Shown here piece after piece: positions 50,759-53,355 of a DNA stretch of 53,355 bases. The notes below the pieces were generated by a model. It was given only the letters and a program-made list of their open reading frames with translations, ran no database searches and was not told the origin of the DNA. Position numbers and translations under genes: made by a program. This stretch comes from Erysipelotrichia bacterium (GTDB taxonomy: Bacteria; Bacillota_I; Bacilli_A; Erysipelotrichales; Erysipelotrichaceae): the NCBI GenBank assembly GCA_012520255.1, contig JAAYOQ010000011.1, forward strand, positions 1 through 53,355. The letters run 5' to 3'. Position 1 is the stretch's first letter; each line of letters starts with the position of its first letter.

Positions 50759-52108
50759 ATGATTAATAAGTTACCATCAGAATATTTAAAAAATATGCAA
50801 GAGTTGCTGGAAAATAAATATCAGGATTATTTATCCAGTTTTGATGATGAAAGAGTATATGGGCTTAGAGTTAATACTTTAAAAATCTCTGTGGCCGATT
50901 TTATTAAGATTTCTCCCTTCAAATTGGAAAAGATTCCTTTTACTACTGATGGTTTTTATTATCAGAAGGATGACAAACCAGCTAAACATCCTTACTATTA
51001 TGCTGGCTTATATTATCTCCAGGAACCCTCAGCGATGTTACCGGCAGAAGTGTTGGAAATAAATAATGGTGATGTAGTTTTAGATGGATGTGCAGCCCCT
51101 GGCGGCAAAAGTACAAAACTAGCCAGTAAATTAAATGATACAGGGATAATTATCGCTAACGATATCAGTGCTTCCAGATGTCAGGGTTTAGTAAAAAATA
51201 TTGAATTGGCCGGAATAAAAAACTGTCATGTAATCTGTGAGGATTTGATTAATATTCAGGATAAATTGAAAAATAGTTTTGACAAGATTCTAATTGATGC
51301 TCCCTGTTCGGGAGAAGGAATGTTTAGAAAAGATTCCACTTTAATAAAAAACTGGATAGATAAGGGTAATGAGTACTACAGTAAAATTCAAAAAGAAATA
51401 ATTGTAGCAGCAATTAAAATGTTGAAAGAAGGTGGCCAACTGGTATATTCAACTTGTACTTTTTCCCCAATAGAAAATGAAGATGTCATCAGTTATGCCT
51501 TAAAAAAATACCCTGAATTAAAAGTATTAAAACCTGAAGTTCAATATGAAGGTTTTAATGAAGGTATTGATAGTAATTTAAAAGATTGTATCAGGCTCTA
51601 TCCTTTCAACATTAAAGGAGAAGGGCATTTTGTCTGTCTGCTTCAAAAAGGCAAAAAGCAAGTGTCTCAAAAAGAAGTCAAGTATGACAGGTGTTATGTT
51701 CCTGAAAGTTTAAGAGATTTTTTTGATTTAGTTGATTTTGATTTGACAAAAGGTTATTTTAAAACTATCAATGAAAAAATTTATTTTATTTATCATCATG
51801 ATTTAGATTTAAATAAAGTAAGGACTATCAGAAGCGGTCTTTTGGTTGGAGTAATTAAAAAGAATCGTTTTGAACCATCGACAACTTTTGCGCTAGCCTT
51901 AAAAAAAGAGCAGTTTAAACAGGTGATTGACTTAAAAGCAGATGACATTAGAGTTATTAAATATCTTAAAAGAGAAACATTAGAAGTAAAAGACTATGAC
52001 TGTCAAGGTTATGTTTTAATTTGTGTCGATGGTTATCCACTTGGATTCGGTAAGGTAAGTAAAGGTATTTTGAAAAATATGTATGAGGTAGGATTTAGAT
52101 GGCAATAA
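50759..52108 (+). CDS. rsmF: RsmF-like 16S rRNA m5C methyltransferase
   Basis: 449 aa. A RsmB/Nop-type methyltransferase: SAM-binding LDGCAAPGGKSTKLASKL (~108-125), the substrate motif IDAPCSGEGMFRKD (~179-192) with the first Cys, and VYSTCTFSPIENED (~226-239) with the catalytic Cys. The C-terminal ~150 residues contain the RsmF-specific extension seen in Firmicute YebU-like enzymes. Methylates cytidine in small-subunit rRNA. Its last ten bases overlap the next gene. Confidence 0.87.
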   Translation: MINKLPSEYLKNMQELLENKYQDYLSSFDDERVYGLRVNTLKISVADFIKISPFKLEKIPFTTDGFYYQKDDKPAKHPYYYAGLYYLQEPSAMLPAEVLEINNGDVVLDGCAAPGGKSTKLASKLNDTGIIIANDISASRCQGLVKNIELAGIKNCHVICEDLINIQDKLKNSFDKILIDAPCSGEGMFRKDSTLIKNWIDKGNEYYSKIQKEIIVAAIKMLKEGGQLVYSTCTFSPIENEDVISYALKKYPELKVLKPEVQYEGFNEGIDSNLKDCIRLYPFNIKGEGHFVCLLQKGKKQVSQKEVKYDRCYVPESLRDFFDLVDFDLTKGYFKTINEKIYFIYHHDLDLNKVRTIRSGLLVGVIKKNRFEPSTTFALALKKEQFKQVIDLKADDIRVIKYLKRETLEVKDYDCQGYVLICVDGYPLGFGKVSKGILKNMYEVGFRWQ

Positions 52109-52806
52109 GATTGGATAAATTTTTGGCCGATCATGGTTTTGGCACTAGAAGTGAAGCAAAAAAAATAATCAGTAAGGGCACTGTAAAAGTAGATGGAATC
52201 ATAATCAAAAAGGCTGATAGCAAAATTAATGAAAGCAGTGTTGTGTCTGTAGATGATGTTGATATCGTTTATAAAAAGTTTGTTTATTATTTAATGAATA
52301 AACCAGCAGGATATTTATCTGCCACAAAAGACAATCATCAACCAGTAGTATTAGATTTAATAAAAGATTATCGCAAAAGACTATCTATTGTAGGACGTCT
52401 TGACAAGGATACTGAAGGAGCATTACTGTTAACCAATGATGGCAAGCTGCACCATTATCTTTTGTCTCCTGAAAAAAAGGTGAACAAAAAATATTATGCT
52501 ATATTAGATAAGGCATTGCCGGAAAATGCCAAAGAAATATTAGAAAACCCAATTGAATTCAAAGAATTTAAGACCAGGGGTTCAATGTTTGAAAAAATTG
52601 ATTATAACAGTGCTTATTTAACTATTTGGGAAGGAAAATATCATCAGGTAAAGAGAATGTTTGAAAAAATTGGCTGTAAAGTTACTTATCTAAAAAGAGT
52701 AGAATTTGCGGGATTGAATGTTGATGATTTAAAAACAGGTGAATATAGAGAACTGACTAAAGATGAAATTGAAAATATAACTAAGTACAAAAATAAAAAC
52801 CTTTAA
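52099..52806 (+). CDS. RsuA-type pseudouridine synthase
   Basis: 235 aa. An S4 domain (RLDKFLADHGFGTRSEAKKI, ~4-23, then GTVKVDG) leads to the catalytic domain, with the Asp in SIVGRLDKDTEGALLLTNDG (~93-112) and YHQVKRMFEKIGCKVTYLKRV (~175-195), the RsuA/RluB family hallmark. The ten-base overlap with the rRNA methyltransferase implies coupled expression of two ribosome-modifying enzymes. RsuA (16S) versus RluB (23S) cannot be distinguished here; length favours RsuA. Confidence 0.88.
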   Translation: MAIRLDKFLADHGFGTRSEAKKIISKGTVKVDGIIIKKADSKINESSVVSVDDVDIVYKKFVYYLMNKPAGYLSATKDNHQPVVLDLIKDYRKRLSIVGRLDKDTEGALLLTNDGKLHHYLLSPEKKVNKKYYAILDKALPENAKEILENPIEFKEFKTRGSMFEKIDYNSAYLTIWEGKYHQVKRMFEKIGCKVTYLKRVEFAGLNVDDLKTGEYRELTKDEIENITKYKNKNL

Positions 52807-52873
52807 AAACCAGAGATGATGTATATTTGATTTATAAATTATAATAAAAATGTTAAAGATGACATAAGAAAAA

Positions 52874-52897
52874 GAGTAGTGGGGTTAATCACTACTC
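52874..52897 (-). terminator. Terminator of the tRNA array
   Basis: A perfect 8-bp stem (52874-52881 with 52890-52897) just past the last tRNA. Read leftward it is followed by TTTTTC, so it serves the tRNA transcript; it also lies beyond the end of the RsuA-type gene. Confidence 0.8.
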
Positions 52898-52908
52898 ATT
52901 ATTTTTCA

Positions 52909-52984
52909 TGGTGGTCCGAGCCGGAATTGAACCAGCGACACGTGGATTTTCAGTCCACTGCTCTACCAACTGAGCTATCGGACC
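52909..52984 (-). tRNA. tRNA-Phe (GAA)
   Basis: 76 nt on the minus strand with an encoded CCA end. The 7-bp acceptor stem is GGTCCGA with TCGGACC; anticodon loop CTGAAAA gives GAA. D arm GGTAGAGC and T arm GGTTCAATTCC are normal. Confidence 0.95.
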
Positions 52985-52986
52985 AT

Positions 52987-53063
<77 letters not shown>

Positions 53064-53075
53064 ATATTAAATAAA

Positions 53076-53166
53076 TGGCGGAGGAACTGGGATTCGAACC
53101 CAGGCGCCGTGTTACCGACCTACCGGTTTTCAAGACCGGACCCTTCAGCCGCTTGGGTATTCCTCC
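53076..53166 (-). tRNA. tRNA-Ser (TGA)
   Basis: 91 nt with a long variable arm (class II), encoded CCA and G discriminator. Anticodon loop CTTGAAA gives TGA. Confidence 0.95.
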
Positions 53167-53178
53167 GTAATATTTTTT

Positions 53179-53255
53179 TGGTGGACCCTGCAGGACTCGA
53201 ACCTGCGACCGATCGGTTATGAGCCGATTGCTCTGACCAGCTGCGCTAAGGGTCC
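53179..53255 (-). tRNA. tRNA-Ile2 (CAT, lysidine type) rather than Met
   Basis: 77 nt, encoded CCA, anticodon CAT. The acceptor GGACCCT and anticodon arm around GGCTCATAACC match the Firmicute tRNA-Ile2, whose CAT is modified to lysidine by TilS to read ATA. The neighbouring fMet and the elongator Met (below) have different bodies, which supports Ile2. Elongator Met is the alternative. Confidence 0.7.
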
Positions 53256-53282
53256 AATAATATATCGGTTCCAATATATTAA

Positions 53283-53355
53283 TGGTAGCGGGAGTGAGAT
53301 TCGAACTCACGACCTCCCGGGTATGAACCGAGCGCTCTAACCAACTAAGCTATCC
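53283..53355 (-). tRNA. tRNA-Met elongator (CAT), cut by the window edge
   Basis: Minus strand, encoded CCA at 53283-53285. The anticodon loop TTCATAC within GGTTCATACC is the usual elongator-Met arm. The 3' acceptor strand is TCCCGCT; only the last three bases of the matching 5' strand (GGA) lie inside the window, so four bases are missing. Confidence 0.88.

Overview
The window reads as chromosome of a low-GC, Gram-positive anaerobic Firmicute. The evidence is the strongly AT-rich composition, consistent GGAGG-type ribosome binding sites, short T-tailed hairpin terminators, peptidoglycan genes (murI, murD), lipoproteins without outer-membrane machinery, and the oxygen-independent ribonucleotide reductase pair nrdD-nrdG. 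The overall look is that of a gut Erysipelotrichia/Coprobacillaceae-like bacterium, but that is a guess from style and gene content. TGA is a normal stop here (several intact genes end in it) and Trp is TGG, so the code is standard.

Left edge (1-4.1 kb): an accessory patch with an FRG-domain protein, a 5'-deleted TrlF-like ATPase remnant and an AlbA_2/Schlafen-type ATP-binding protein. This looks like the worn end of a defence or mobile region. From 4.2 to 10 kb: an AEC permease, a DUF6132-CcdA-TlpA thiol-redox operon, an ADP-ribosylglycohydrolase, and a two-gene ATP-grasp ligase plus esterase operon of unknown chemistry. At 10.2 kb lies a vsr mismatch-repair gene broken by a TGA exactly at its conserved Trp.

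11-19 kb: a BaiCD/BaiH/FadH-type flavoenzyme faces a short-chain dehydrogenase across a shared 320-bp control region that carries three copies of TTCACAAG. These are followed by an RtcB RNA ligase and nrdD-nrdG. nrdD-nrdG has a clear cobalamin riboswitch in its leader, so B12 should switch off the B12-independent reductase. 19.2-23 kb: a complete Preiss-Handler NAD salvage operon, pncA-pncB-nadD-nadE, ending in ridA.

23-43 kb: a HAD phosphatase, a surface-glycan acylation module (lipoprotein-MBOAT-DHHW), several serine hydrolases, an ATC-hydrolase-family protein, a CPBP protease, two MFS/GPH transporters (one coupled to a prolyl-aminopeptidase-like hydrolase), MntP manganese exporter, an M20 peptidase, and a 1076-residue ABC ATPase-permease fusion. 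43-53.4 kb is housekeeping: murI-murD-rluA family, pcp, a HAD phosphatase, deoD, a CDF metal exporter, a Nudix hydrolase, an RsmF-like methyltransferase overlapping an RsuA-type pseudouridine synthase, and a five-tRNA array (transcribed leftward) that contains three different CAU-anticodon tRNAs.

No CRISPR array, rRNA, insertion sequence or prophage was seen. The best candidates for undescribed biology are the ATP-grasp/esterase operon, the divergent flavoenzyme/SDR pair with its repeated operator-like motif, and the lipoprotein of the MBOAT/DHHW module.
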